Notes: generated by a model from the sequence alone, not told the origin. Positions 1 to 9,045 are shown, counted from the stretch's first letter. The stretch is DNA of 64,000 nucleotides from Streptomyces coeruleorubidus (GCF_008705135.1 NZ_CP023694.1:7911001-7975000); one strand, 5' to 3'. Made by a program: numbers and translations.

Positions 1-443
1 GCTGGGACCTCGCCGAGACCCGCGACCTGGACCGCCGCGCCCTGCTGGCGCACGACGTGATGGTGAACGCGGTACTCGCCACCAGCCCGGTCCCGCCCTT
101 CCTCCGCGAGCAGGACCTCGACACCCCGGAGCGCCGCCTGCGCACCCTGTGCGACGTCACGTGCGACGTCGGCTCCCCGCTCAACGTCCTTCCGGTGTAC
201 GACGAGACCACCGACTGGGACGAGCCGGTCCGCCGGCTGCGCGAAGACCCCCCGCTCGACCTGATCGCGATCGACAACCTGCCCTCCCTGCTGCCGCTGG
301 AGTCCAGCGCCGACTTCTCCGCCGCCCTCCTGCCCCACCTGCTCGACTTCGGTGTCTCCGGGGCCTGGGGCCGCTGTCTGGACCGGTTCCGTCAGGCATG
401 CCGCGAACACGGCCTCGGCACGGGGGAGAAACTTGACCACTGA
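1..443 (+). CDS. Saccharopine dehydrogenase-like protein (3' end, partial)
   Basis: The gene enters the window already open (first full codon at base 3) and stops at 443, so only about 146 C-terminal residues are visible. The visible motifs, VLPVYDETTDWDEPV and LIAIDNLPSLLPLESS, match the C-terminal half of lysine-forming saccharopine dehydrogenases (LYS1 type), which interconvert saccharopine with lysine and 2-oxoglutarate using NAD. Whether it acts in lysine breakdown or as a stand-alone oxidoreductase cannot be told from this fragment, because the NAD-binding part lies upstream. It converges on the serine hydrolase gene. Confidence 0.75.
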   Translation, partial: WDLAETRDLDRRALLAHDVMVNAVLATSPVPPFLREQDLDTPERRLRTLCDVTCDVGSPLNVLPVYDETTDWDEPVRRLREDPPLDLIAIDNLPSLLPLESSADFSAALLPHLLDFGVSGAWGRCLDRFRQACREHGLGTGEKLDH

Positions 444-538
444 CCTGGTCCCGGCGAGCGGCACGGTCCGAGCAGTGGCTGAGTGAACTCACCCGGGACG
501 GCGTCGGGTTCACACTCCGCGTCGACCAGTGGCGGGGG

Positions 539-1771
539 TCAGCCCGACACGGCCTCGTGGACGAACTTCTTGAGGTCCCGGAAGACCGTGTGCGAGGTCT
601 TGGGCCGCACCTGCGTCATGAACTGCACCGTCAGGTCGCGTCCCGGGTCGACCCAGAACGTCGTCGTGGCCACCCCGCTCCAGCCGTAGGCACCGAGCCC
701 GGACGGCGCCTGGGTGCGGGACGGGTCGATCACCACGGAGACGTTGAGCCCGAAGCCGACCCCCTCGTTGCCGGACTCGTCATGGGCCGGGCGGCTGCCG
801 AATGCCCGCAGATCCGCGCCGCCGGGCAGGTGGTTGCGGGTCATCAGGTCCACCGTCCGAGGGGCGAGCAGCCGGACGCCGTCGAGCTCGCCCCGGCGGC
901 GCAGGAACTCCATGAAGCGGTGGTAGTCGTGGGCGGAGGCCACCATGCCGCCACTGCCGGACAGGAACCGCGGCCGGCCGCCGCGCAGCGGCAGTCCGGG
1001 GATCCGCTCGATGCCGCCGCCCTCCTTCTCCCCGTACATCTCGGACAGCCGTGGCGCCTGCTCGTCCGTGACGTGGAACCCGGCGTCCGTCATGCCGAGC
1101 GGCCCGAAGACCCGCTCGGCGCAGAACACGTCGAGCGGCTGCCCCGACACGACCTCGACGACCCGGCCCAGGACGTTGCTCGCCACCGAGTAGTTCCACT
1201 GCGTGCCGGGCTCGAACTGCAACGGCAGACTCGCGTACACCTCGATCGTCTCGGCCAGGTCCGAGCCCGGCCGCACCGACGACTCCAGGCCGGCCTCGCG
1301 GTACAGGGCGTCCACCGGGTGGGTGTGGTAGAAGCCGAAGGTCAGGCCCGAGGTGTGGGTCATCAGGTGCCGGACGAGTATCGGGCCGGTGGCCGGGCGG
1401 GTTCTGATGTCGGCACCGGAGCCGTCGACGTAGACCCGCGGGTCGGCGAAGGCCGGCAGGTGGTCGGCGACCGGGTCGTCCAGCGACAGCCGGCCCTCCT
1501 CCACGAGCAGCAGCGCGGCGACCGCGGTGACCGGTTTCGTCATGGAGTAGACCCGCCACAGCGTGTCCGGCTCGACGGGCCGCCCGGCCGCGATGTCGCG
1601 CAGGCCGCGCGTCGTGAGGTGGGCGACGCGTCCGGCGCGGGCGACGGACACGAGGAAGCCCGGCAGCCGGCCCTCGTCGACGAGACCGGCGAAGTGCCGG
1701 TCCAGGCGGCCCAGCGCCTTTGGATCCAGCCCGGCCTCATCCGGGTCGACCTCTTGTCGCAGCTGTGCCAT
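539..1771 (-). CDS. Serine hydrolase, beta-lactamase/family VIII esterase fold
   Basis: A 410-residue protein of the class C beta-lactamase-like hydrolase family (esterase EstB, D-aminopeptidase and transesterase relatives). The nucleophile motif SxxK is SMTK at residues 76-79, and the second catalytic motif is the Tyr of WNYSVASN near residue 190. No signal peptide is visible, which argues for a cytoplasmic esterase rather than a penicillin-degrading enzyme. The ATG at 1771 is preceded by GGAGGATG at good distance. It appears monocistronic. The substrate cannot be assigned from sequence. Confidence 0.85.
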   Translation of the reverse strand: MAQLRQEVDPDEAGLDPKALGRLDRHFAGLVDEGRLPGFLVSVARAGRVAHLTTRGLRDIAAGRPVEPDTLWRVYSMTKPVTAVAALLLVEEGRLSLDDPVADHLPAFADPRVYVDGSGADIRTRPATGPILVRHLMTHTSGLTFGFYHTHPVDALYREAGLESSVRPGSDLAETIEVYASLPLQFEPGTQWNYSVASNVLGRVVEVVSGQPLDVFCAERVFGPLGMTDAGFHVTDEQAPRLSEMYGEKEGGGIERIPGLPLRGGRPRFLSGSGGMVASAHDYHRFMEFLRRRGELDGVRLLAPRTVDLMTRNHLPGGADLRAFGSRPAHDESGNEGVGFGLNVSVVIDPSRTQAPSGLGAYGWSGVATTTFWVDPGRDLTVQFMTQVRPKTSHTVFRDLKKFVHEAVSG

Positions 1772-2014
1772 CGCTCATCCTCCGTCGCGCTCGTCGAGGT
1801 GAGATCCGGCATACCCCGCCCGGACCGCCTCAGACCCCATCCTCGTGCAGGAACCATGCGTGATCACGCGAGAACGGCAACCTGATCCAGCTCTGCACGC
1901 CAAGTCCTAGGTTCCGGGGCGCAGGACCGACGGCCGATGTCAGGCGGCGGCCGGCCTCCTAGGCTGCGAGGCGCATCGCCGCCGCAGATCAGGACGCCAC
2001 GAGAAGAGGTCGCC

Positions 2015-2425
2015 ATGCCCGTGAACGGTCGCAGCCACATCCGGATCGCCCGCCCCTCCCGCGACCTCGCGGCGGCCGAGCGGTTCTGGCGTGAGGGGCT
2101 CGGGCTGAGTGTCGTGTGGCGGTCCGAGGGCGGATCCGAACCGGGTCACCACGACCTGCTGATGCTCGGCTGGCCGGACGCCGACTGGCATCTGGAGCTC
2201 GTGTACGAGTCCGCCCGGCCGGTGGATCCCCGCCCCACCGAGGAGGATCTGCTGGTCGTCTACGCCGACGGCCCGGTCCCGGCGGACCTGATCGCCCGCT
2301 TGGAGCGGCACGGCGGCAAGCGGGTCGAATCCCCCAACCCCTACTGGAACGAGTGGGGCGTCACCGTCGAGGACCCGGACGGCTATCGCCTGGTGCTGTG
2401 CCGCCGGGCCTGGTCCAACGGCTGA
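2015..2425 (+). CDS. VOC family protein (glyoxalase/bleomycin-resistance fold)
   Basis: A 136-residue single-domain vicinal-oxygen-chelate protein. The start HIRIARPSRDLAAAERFW and the end TVEDPDGYRLVLC are the typical first beta-alpha unit and the C-terminal metal-side strand of the family. I chose ATG 2015 because AGAAGAGG lies just upstream; the frame stays open further back, to 1937, but without a ribosome site. Members act as glyoxalases, dioxygenases or drug-binding proteins; nothing here selects one. A strong hairpin follows at 2432-2459. Confidence 0.8.
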   Translation: MPVNGRSHIRIARPSRDLAAAERFWREGLGLSVVWRSEGGSEPGHHDLLMLGWPDADWHLELVYESARPVDPRPTEEDLLVVYADGPVPADLIARLERHGGKRVESPNPYWNEWGVTVEDPDGYRLVLCRRAWSNG

Positions 2426-2431
2426 CGAGAC

Positions 2432-2459
2432 CCCGCCGGGCCCGCGAGGACCCGGCGGG
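2432..2459. terminator. Bidirectional hairpin terminator
   Basis: Arms CCCGCCGGG (2432-2440) and CCCGGCGGG (2451-2459) pair perfectly over 9 bp with a 10-nt loop. The hairpin sits between the convergent VOC and MHS-transporter genes. No U-tract is needed for such GC hairpins in actinomycetes. Confidence 0.75.
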
Positions 2460-2472
2460 AGCGGTCAAGGGC

Positions 2473-3831
2473 TCAGGCCGTCACCTTCTCCGGCTCCGTG
2501 GTCGCCCGGGCCGGGCGTACGCCCAGCGCCTCCGTCGGAACCCGGTGCGTCTCGCGAGCCGACAGCGCGGCGATGACGGGCGGCACGCACAGGGCCGCCG
2601 TGAACAGGGCCACCGCCGACCAGTCGTCGCCGCCCGGCCCCGCGATCTGCGCGGCGAACGTCACCGCGAAGCCGGCCGCCGCGAAACCGATCTGCGTCCC
2701 GATGGCCACGCCGGACAGCCGGACCCGGGTCGTGAACATCTCGCCGTAGAAGGCGGGCCACACGCCGTTCGCGGCGCTGTAGACCACGCCGAAGCAGAGG
2801 ATGCCGAGGAGGAACGTCAGCGGGTACGAGCCTGTGGACACGGCCCACAGGTACAGGAACATCGTCACCGCGCTGCCGACCGCACCGATCAGGTACACCG
2901 GGCGGCGGCCGATCCGGTCGGACAGGGTGGCCCAGAGCGGGATCGCGGCGAGTGCGACGAGGTTGGCCAGGGCGCCCACCCACAGCATGGCGGTGCGCGA
3001 CATGCCGACCGCGTCGCTCGTGGCGTACGCCAGCGCCCACACCGTGAAGATGGTGCTGACCGAGGCGATGAGCGCGCCCCCGATCACCCGCAGCACATCC
3101 GCCCAGTGCTCGCGCAGCAGCACCACCAGCGGCATTTTGACGACGCCCTGCTCGGCGGCCTGCTGGGCGAAGGCCGGGGTCTCGTCCAGCTTGCGGCGGA
3201 TGACCCAGCCGACGACGGCGACCGCGACGCTCAGCCAGAACGGCACCCGCCAGCCCCAGGACAGCAACTGGTCCTCGGGCATCGCGGCGACCGGGATGAA
3301 GACCAGCGTGGCCAGCAGCTGGCCGCCCTGCGTGCCGCTGAGGGTGAAGCTGGTGAAGAAGCCGCGCCGGCCCGGCGGCGCGTGTTCCAGCGTCATGGAG
3401 TTGGCGCTGGCCTGCTCACCCGCCGCCGAGATGCCCTGGAGCACCCGGCACAGCACCAGCAGGACCGGGGCGAGCGTGCCGACCTGGTCCCGGGTCGGCA
3501 GACAGCCGATCAGGAACGTCGACAGGCCCATCAGCATCAGCGTGAAGACCATGATCTTCTTGCGGCCGAGCTTGTCGCCGAAGTGGCCGAGGACCAGCGC
3601 GCCGACCGGGCGGGCGGCGTACGCGACGCCGAACGTGGCCAGCGACAGCAGGGTCGCGGTGGCCGGGTCCGACTCGTCGAAGAACACCTCCGGAAAGATC
3701 AGCGCGGCGGCGCTGCCGTAGATGAAGAAGTCGTAGTACTCCAGCGCGCTGCCGATCCAGGCGGCGGTCGCGGCTTTCCTGGGCTGACCGGGCGGGGCTG
3801 CGGCCCCTCGGGGCGTGGCGGGGACGGACAC
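2473..3831 (-). CDS. MHS-family MFS transporter (shikimate/quinate-type importer)
   Basis: A 452-residue, 12-helix major facilitator of the metabolite:H+ symporter family (ShiA, KgtP and ProP relatives). Family marks visible are ALEYYDFFIYG in helix 1 and GHFGDKLGRKKIM in the cytoplasmic loop after helix 2. Start GTG 3831 has AAAGGAG upstream. It lies next to a TetR regulator and the dehydrogenase/dehydroshikimate dehydratase pair, so quinate, shikimate or a related hydroaromatic acid is the likely substrate; that specificity is inferred from context. A palindrome like the one in front of the enzyme operon is centred about 100 bp upstream (3918-3941). Confidence 0.88.
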   Translation of the reverse strand: MSVPATPRGAAAPPGQPRKAATAAWIGSALEYYDFFIYGSAAALIFPEVFFDESDPATATLLSLATFGVAYAARPVGALVLGHFGDKLGRKKIMVFTLMLMGLSTFLIGCLPTRDQVGTLAPVLLVLCRVLQGISAAGEQASANSMTLEHAPPGRRGFFTSFTLSGTQGGQLLATLVFIPVAAMPEDQLLSWGWRVPFWLSVAVAVVGWVIRRKLDETPAFAQQAAEQGVVKMPLVVLLREHWADVLRVIGGALIASVSTIFTVWALAYATSDAVGMSRTAMLWVGALANLVALAAIPLWATLSDRIGRRPVYLIGAVGSAVTMFLYLWAVSTGSYPLTFLLGILCFGVVYSAANGVWPAFYGEMFTTRVRLSGVAIGTQIGFAAAGFAVTFAAQIAGPGGDDWSAVALFTAALCVPPVIAALSARETHRVPTEALGVRPARATTEPEKVTA

Positions 3832-3917
3832 GGCGGCTCCTTTGGCGGCTCCACCATAGGCGGAGTGAACAGAAGGACGAGCGAAGGACGAGCGAAGGGG
3901 GAAGTGCCGGATCGCGG

Positions 3918-3941
3918 CTAATTAACCCACTGGGTAGTTAG
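3918..3941. promoter_or_regulatory. Imperfect palindrome, probable second TetR operator
   Basis: A 24-bp element starting CTAATTAAC and ending TTAG, upstream of the MHS transporter. It has the same length and the same CTAA...TTAG ends as the element at 4788-4811, and is conspicuously AT-rich for this genome. It suggests that the TetR protein also controls the transporter. Confidence 0.5.
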
Positions 3942-4019
3942 TAGGGGATGGCTAGGGATGCTGCGCCCGAGTGCCGCCGGTGTCAAGGGGTCGTGCGCCC
4001 GGTGTTCGGCGCCGGACGG

Positions 4020-4691
4020 TCAGTCCGCCGCGCGCTCCGCCGTGAGGTACGCGATCACCATGTCGCCCAGCATGGCGCGGTAGTGCGCGCGCTGCGCCGG
4101 GGCGACCAGGTCGCGGCCGAACAGCGCGCCGAAGGTGTGCCGGTTGGAGACCCGGAAGAAGCAGAAGGAAGAGATCATCGCGTGCAGGTCGACGGCGTCG
4201 ACGTCCGCCGTGAACAGCCCTGACCTGCGGCCTTCCTCCAGGATGCGACCGATCACGTCCAGGGCGGGGGAGCCGATCCTCGCCAGCTTCCCGGAGGCGG
4301 CGATGTGCTGCGCCTCGTGGATGTTCTCGATGCTGACCAGACGGATGAAGTCCGGGTGCTGCTCGTGGTGGTCGAAGGTCACCTCGGCCAGGCGGCGGAT
4401 GGCCGCCACCGGGTCCAGGTGCTCGACGTCGAGCTGCTGCTCGGCCTCCCGGATCACGCCGTAGGCCCGTTCCAGCACGGCCGTGAACAGCTGTTCCTTG
4501 CCGCCGAAGTAGTAGTAGATCATCCGCTTGGTGGTGCGGGTGCGGGCGGCGATCTCGTCCACGCGGGCCCCGTCGTAGCCGGCCCGGGCGAACTCCTGCG
4601 TGGCGACGTCGAGGATCTCGGCCTGGGTGCGGGCGGCGTCACGGACGCGCTCGCGCTCGCCAGGACGTGCCGGTTCTTCGACGCTGGTCAT
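4020..4691 (-). CDS. TetR-family transcriptional regulator of the hydroaromatic module
   Basis: A 223-residue TetR protein. The N-terminal helix-turn-helix runs from about residues 20 to 65, ending in the family signature TTKRMIYYYFGGKEQLF; the rest is an all-helical ligand-binding domain. Start ATG 4691 follows GAAGGAAC. It is divergent from the shikimate dehydrogenase gene, with a palindrome at 4788-4811 between them. By position it is expected to repress the dehydrogenase/dehydratase operon and possibly the transporter, with the hydroaromatic acid or an intermediate as inducer (inference). Confidence 0.85.
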   Translation of the reverse strand: MTSVEEPARPGERERVRDAARTQAEILDVATQEFARAGYDGARVDEIAARTRTTKRMIYYYFGGKEQLFTAVLERAYGVIREAEQQLDVEHLDPVAAIRRLAEVTFDHHEQHPDFIRLVSIENIHEAQHIAASGKLARIGSPALDVIGRILEEGRRSGLFTADVDAVDLHAMISSFCFFRVSNRHTFGALFGRDLVAPAQRAHYRAMLGDMVIAYLTAERAAD

Positions 4692-4787
4692 CAGGTTCCT
4701 TCGGGCGGAGGGGCCGGTGCCGGTGATTCTAGGAGCAGGGGCCGGATCCCACCGGGGCCTTCCCGTGGTCGAGCTCGGCTGATATAG

Positions 4788-4811
4788 CTAACGTACTAGT
4801 TCGTACATTAG
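4788..4811. promoter_or_regulatory. Palindromic operator for the TetR regulator
   Basis: Arms CTAACGTAC (4788-4796) and GTACATTAG (4803-4811) match at 8 of 9 positions around a 6-bp spacer. The element ends 21 bp before the GTG of the shikimate dehydrogenase gene, so it would cover or abut its transcription start. Confidence 0.65.
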
Positions 4812-4832
4812 TGAGCCGCTCGGGAGGCCCGT

Positions 4833-5708
4833 GTGCCCAAGGACTCGTATCTCGTCGGACTGATCGGTTCCGGTATCGGCCCGTCGCTCAGCCCGGCACT
4901 GCACGAGCGGGAGGGCGACCGGCAGGGCCTGCGCCTGCTGTACCGGCTGATCGACATCGACCCGCTCGGGGTGCCGCCCGAGGCGGTGGGCGATCTGGTG
5001 CGGGCCGCCCGCGACCTCGGGTTCGACGGGCTCAACATCACCCACCCCTGCAAGCAGCTCGTCATCGAGCACCTGGACGCGCTCGCGCCGCAGGCCGAGG
5101 CGCTGGGCGCGGTCAACACCGTCGTCTTCGAGGACGGCCGGGCCGTCGGCCACAACACGGACGTCACCGGCTTCGCCGCGTCCTTCGCGCGCGGACTGCC
5201 CGACGCGCCGCTGGAGCGGGTCGTGCAGCTGGGCGCCGGTGGCGCGGGCGCGGCCGTCGCGCACGCCATGCTCACCCTCGGCGCCGAGCGGGTCACCGTC
5301 GTCGACGCCCTGCCCGAACGGGCCGCCGCTCTGGCCGGATCCCTCAACCGCGCCTTCGGCCAGGACCGTGCCGCCGCCGCGGCCCCGGACCGGCAGGCGC
5401 GGCTGCTCGCGCAGGCCGACGGCATCGTCCACGCCACACCCACCGGCATGGCGGCCCACCCCGGCCTGCCGCTGCCCGCCGAGCTGCTCCGCCCCGGGCT
5501 GTGGGTCGCCGAGGTGGTCTACCGACCGCTGGAGACCGAACTGCTGCGCACCGCCCGCGCGCTGGGCTGCGCCACCCTCGACGGCGGCGGCATGGCCGCC
5601 TTCCAGGCCGCCGACGCGTTCCGCCTGTTCACCGGACGGGAACCCGACGCCGCGCGGATGCTGGCGGACCTGACCGAACTGGCCGGAGCCGTAGGGGCAT
5701 CGAACTGA
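4833..5708 (+). CDS. aroE: Shikimate/quinate dehydrogenase family protein
   Basis: A 291-residue AroE-type dehydrogenase. The substrate domain shows SLSP (18-21), the catalytic lysine in NITHPCKQ (K74) and the partner aspartate in GHNTDVTGF (D110); the Rossmann loop GAGGAG follows near 134. Start GTG 4833 has GGGAGG at good spacing. Anabolic AroE makes shikimate. Here the gene sits in an inducible-looking operon 14 bp before a dehydroshikimate dehydratase, so the likely role is oxidation of quinate or shikimate to the 3-dehydro form. NAD versus NADP use cannot be decided by eye. Confidence 0.88.
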   Translation: MPKDSYLVGLIGSGIGPSLSPALHEREGDRQGLRLLYRLIDIDPLGVPPEAVGDLVRAARDLGFDGLNITHPCKQLVIEHLDALAPQAEALGAVNTVVFEDGRAVGHNTDVTGFAASFARGLPDAPLERVVQLGAGGAGAAVAHAMLTLGAERVTVVDALPERAAALAGSLNRAFGQDRAAAAAPDRQARLLAQADGIVHATPTGMAAHPGLPLPAELLRPGLWVAEVVYRPLETELLRTARALGCATLDGGGMAAFQAADAFRLFTGREPDAARMLADLTELAGAVGASN

Positions 5709-5722
5709 AGAGAGGTACCGAC

Positions 5723-7519
5723 GTGCGTACGTCCATCGCCACCGTCTCCCTCAGCGGATCCCTCACCGAGAAGCTCACGGCCGCCGCCCGGGCCGGCTTC
5801 GACGGAGTGGAGATCTTCGAGAACGACCTGCTGGCCAGCCCCCTCACCCCCGAGGAGATCCGCGCCCGCTGCGCCGACCTCGGCCTCTCCATCGACCTGT
5901 ACCAGCCGATGCGGGACATCGAAGCCGTCCCCGAGGACGAGTTCGCCCGCAACCTGCGGCGGGCCCGCCACAAGTTCGAGCTGATGCGCAGGCTCGGCGC
6001 CGACACGGTCCTCGTCTGCTCCAGCGTCTCCCCGCATGCGGTGGACGACGACGCCCTCGCCGCCGAACAGCTGAGCCGGCTCGCAGACCTCGCCCGGGAC
6101 TCCGGCATCCGGGTGGCCTACGAGGCGCTCGCCTGGGGGCGGCACGTCAGTACGTACGACCACGCCTGGCACATCGTCGAGGCGGCAGGGCACCCGGCGC
6201 TCGGGACCTGCCTCGACAGCTTCCACATCCTCTCGCGCGGCTCGGACCCCAAGGGCATCGAGGACATCCCCGGCGAGAAGATCTTCTTCCTCCAGCTCGC
6301 CGACGCCCCGCTGCTCGCCATGGACGTCCTCCAGTGGAGCCGCCACTACCGCTGCTTCCCCGGCCAGGGCGGCTTCGACATCGCCGGCCTCGTGCGCCAC
6401 GTGCTGCGCACCGGCTACGAAGGACCGCTCTCCCTGGAGGTCTTCAACGACGTCTTCCGGCAGGCCGAAGCAGGTCCGACCGCCGTCGACGCCCGGCGTT
6501 CCCTGCTGGTCCTCCAGGAGACGGTGGGCCGGGCCGCCCTGCCCGAGCCCGTCGTCCCCACCGGCGTCGCCTTCGCCGAGCTGGTCACGCCCGACGCCGA
6601 ACCCCTCACCGCCCTGCTCGGCGCCCTCGGCTTCGCCCGCACCGCCCGCCACCGCGGCAAGCCCGTCGCCCTGTGGGAGCAGGGGGACGCCCGGATCCTC
6701 GTCAACACCGGGCCGGCCGTCCGCCGCGACGGCACCCAGCTCGCCGCCATCGGGCTGGAGTCACCGGACCCTGCCGAGGCGGCCCGGCGTGCGGAGGCGC
6801 TGCTGGCGCCCGTCCTGCCGCGCCGCCGCGCACCCGGGGACGCCCCGCTCGACGCGGTCGCCGCCCCCGACGGCACGGAACTCTTCTTCTGCGCCACCGG
6901 CCGCCCTGGCCTGCCCGACTGGCGGGCCGACTTCGAGGACACCGACTCGGCACCCGTCCCCGCGACCGTCCGCCGCATCGACCATCTCGCCCTCGTCCAG
7001 CCCTGGCACCACTTCGACGAGGCAGCCCTCTTCCACCGCGGTGTGCTCGGCCTCCAAGCCCAGGAGAGCGTGGACGTCGCCGACCCCTACGGCCTGCTCC
7101 GCAGCCGTGCCGTCACCAACACCGACGGCAGCGTCCGGATCGCCCTCACCGTCGGCCCCGCACCCATGGACGACACCGTCCACGCCCAGCACATCGCCCT
7201 GGCCACCGACGACGTGGTCGCCTCGGCCCGCCGCTTCCGGGACGCCGGCGGCGGTCTGCTGCCCGTCCCGGCGAACTACTACGACGATCTCGCCGCCCGC
7301 TTCGAGTTCGCCGACGGTGAGCTGGAGACCTACCGCGACCTCGGCATCCTCTACGACCGCGACGCCCACGGCGTCTTCCGCCACTGCTACACCCGCACCG
7401 TCGGCCGCGTCTTCTTCGAACTGGTCCAGCGCGACGACGGCTACCGGGGTTACGGAGCCCCCAACGCCCCCGTCCGGCTGGCGGCACAGCACGCGGTGCG
7501 GGCACTCACTGGCGGCTGA
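5723..7519 (+). CDS. 3-Dehydroshikimate dehydratase with C-terminal HPPD-like domain
   Basis: A 598-residue two-domain protein. Residues 1 to about 275 form a sugar-phosphate-isomerase-like TIM barrel whose metal ligands appear in YEALAWG, LDSFH, LQLADAP and LSLEVFND. Residues from about 285 form two VOC repeats of a 4-hydroxyphenylpyruvate-dioxygenase-like domain (HHLAL-type strands, GYRGYGAPN at the end). This is the architecture of QuiC-type dehydroshikimate dehydratases, which make protocatechuate. GTG 5723 is preceded by AGAGAGG. Annotation as a plain HPPD or sugar isomerase would be misleading. Its last 14 bp overlap the convergent membrane-protein gene. Confidence 0.88.
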   Translation: MRTSIATVSLSGSLTEKLTAAARAGFDGVEIFENDLLASPLTPEEIRARCADLGLSIDLYQPMRDIEAVPEDEFARNLRRARHKFELMRRLGADTVLVCSSVSPHAVDDDALAAEQLSRLADLARDSGIRVAYEALAWGRHVSTYDHAWHIVEAAGHPALGTCLDSFHILSRGSDPKGIEDIPGEKIFFLQLADAPLLAMDVLQWSRHYRCFPGQGGFDIAGLVRHVLRTGYEGPLSLEVFNDVFRQAEAGPTAVDARRSLLVLQETVGRAALPEPVVPTGVAFAELVTPDAEPLTALLGALGFARTARHRGKPVALWEQGDARILVNTGPAVRRDGTQLAAIGLESPDPAEAARRAEALLAPVLPRRRAPGDAPLDAVAAPDGTELFFCATGRPGLPDWRADFEDTDSAPVPATVRRIDHLALVQPWHHFDEAALFHRGVLGLQAQESVDVADPYGLLRSRAVTNTDGSVRIALTVGPAPMDDTVHAQHIALATDDVVASARRFRDAGGGLLPVPANYYDDLAARFEFADGELETYRDLGILYDRDAHGVFRHCYTRTVGRVFFELVQRDDGYRGYGAPNAPVRLAAQHAVRALTGG

Positions 7520-8972
7520 CCGACCGGGTGATGCCGGTGACGACCGTCGTGGCCAGGATCCAGCCCGTGAGCACCAGGGTGTAGGAGAGCCACTGGTATC
7601 CGCCGGTGGGGGCGAACGCGCCCTCCTGGCCGAAGGAGATCACCGGCAGCAGCAGGTCGAGCGTGTAGAAGACCGGGTTGAACTGCGGGGCCTCGTCCGC
7701 CTTCAGCGGCTGTGGGTGGTGCAGCGCGTAGGCCACAGAGCCGATCACCAGCAGCGACACCAGCCAGCCGGCGGCGCGCAGGGGCCGGAAGCCGTAGCCG
7801 ACGGCCGCGTCCTGGACGTAGCCCCACAACCGGCCGTACCACGGCAGGGTGCCGCGGCGGCGGCGCTGCTTGGCGAGCTGGACGACGCGGGCGGCGTCGT
7901 CGTCGCCGATCCGGCGGTAGGCGGCGGTCAACTGCTCGTAGGCGTGCGGGACGTAGCCCTCGCGGTCCCGTTCCAGCATCGCCAGGCGCCGCTCGGCGGG
8001 TTCGTGCGGGGTGAGGGAGGCGTAGACGAGGCTGTTGAGCAGGACCTCCCCGGGGACCACGTCCGGTTCGAGGAACAGGACGTCCAGCTGGGCGCGGCGC
8101 AGGTTGAGGGCGCCTGTCATGGGCGGGCTCCTGCGCAGCCAGAGTTCCCCGACGGTGCAGCTGCTGGCGCGCAGTGCCGTGTCACCGGGGTTCGCCAGGC
8201 GGGCGTGGGAGAGGTCGAGGCGGCCCGCGATCCGGGCGCCGCGCAGGCCGATCCAGCCGAGGACGTCCATGTCGCGCAGCAGCACGTCACCCTCCACCGT
8301 GAGCGTCTCCGCGTCTAGGGCGGCCTCACCGGTACCGGCCTCCAGCCGCGCCCGGTTGAGGTCGATCGTCCCGGCGACCGAGGCACCCGTCAGGCGTACC
8401 TCGCCGCGGGTGCGGAGTTCCTGCGCCGACAGGCCGTCGCCGATGGTCACGTGGTTGAGCTGGAGCGCGGGCTGATCGGTGGGCCGTTCGTCGATCTCGG
8501 CCCTGTCCATGAAGAGCGCCCCGGAGATCTGCGCCCCGCCGAGCCGGACGGGCCCCTCGAACAGGCAGTCCGACATGCGCAGCACGCCGTCCACGCGGAG
8601 GGTGGCGGCGTCCAGCCCGGGCAGGGCGGATTCGCGCAGGTTGAGCTGCCGCAGCCGCGCCCCGTACAGGACGGGGACATCCTCGAAGTGGCAGCCGCTG
8701 AGACGCACGGCGCGGTCGACCTCTCCGTACTTGAGGTCCAGCACGCCCGTGATCCGCGCGCCCGCCAGCCGGAGAGCGGCCGTCTCCCCGTCCTCCTGCG
8801 GGGCGCTCAGCAGCAGGGCCCGCACCACGGCCGCCCGCACGGTCCGTTCGGGTCCCCAGTCCGCGCCCCGCGCCGGGTCCTCGTCCGTCGACCCCCGGAA
8901 GTCCACGTCGTCCCCACGCGGAAAGGCGCGCCACACCCGCTCCTCGGCGGGTGTCATGTCCTCGATCTCCAT
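7506..8972 (-). CDS. Beta-helix repeat protein with two C-terminal membrane segments
   Basis: A 488-residue protein. From about residue 65 to 320 it is built of repeated LxGAxIxGxLxL units (for example ITGVLDLKYG, ISGALFMDRA, IAGRLDLSHA), the look of a pentapeptide-like right-handed beta-helix. Two hydrophobic helices follow, around WLVSLLVIGSVAYAL and the C-terminal WLSYTLVLTGWILA. A basic stretch KQRRRRG lies before the membrane part. Related streptomycete proteins are often labelled membrane-associated oxidoreductase, but no cofactor motif is visible, so I would not use that name. Its own promoter must lie downstream of the hairpin that ends the pentose-phosphate operon. Confidence 0.8.
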   Translation of the reverse strand: MEIEDMTPAEERVWRAFPRGDDVDFRGSTDEDPARGADWGPERTVRAAVVRALLLSAPQEDGETAALRLAGARITGVLDLKYGEVDRAVRLSGCHFEDVPVLYGARLRQLNLRESALPGLDAATLRVDGVLRMSDCLFEGPVRLGGAQISGALFMDRAEIDERPTDQPALQLNHVTIGDGLSAQELRTRGEVRLTGASVAGTIDLNRARLEAGTGEAALDAETLTVEGDVLLRDMDVLGWIGLRGARIAGRLDLSHARLANPGDTALRASSCTVGELWLRRSPPMTGALNLRRAQLDVLFLEPDVVPGEVLLNSLVYASLTPHEPAERRLAMLERDREGYVPHAYEQLTAAYRRIGDDDAARVVQLAKQRRRRGTLPWYGRLWGYVQDAAVGYGFRPLRAAGWLVSLLVIGSVAYALHHPQPLKADEAPQFNPVFYTLDLLLPVISFGQEGAFAPTGGYQWLSYTLVLTGWILATTVVTGITRSVSRQ

Positions 8973-8991
8973 CAGCGGGGACTCTGACGGG

Positions 8992-9026
8992 CCCGGCCGG
9001 AGGCTGTCAACTCACCTCCGGCCGGG
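8992..9026 (-). terminator. Terminator of the pentose-phosphate operon
   Basis: A perfect 12-bp stem, CCCGGCCGGAGG (8992-9003) with CCTCCGGCCGGG (9015-9026), and an 11-nt loop. It starts 20 bp past the stop of the histidine phosphatase gene. Confidence 0.8.
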
Positions 9027-9045
9027 GCCGGTTACACGGTGGTGT

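Noticed and set aside
4811..7519. 902-residue fusion of the shikimate dehydrogenase region and the dehydroshikimate dehydratase
   Set aside because: The dehydrogenase is encoded in a different frame; GTG 5723 with AGAGAGG is the dehydratase start.
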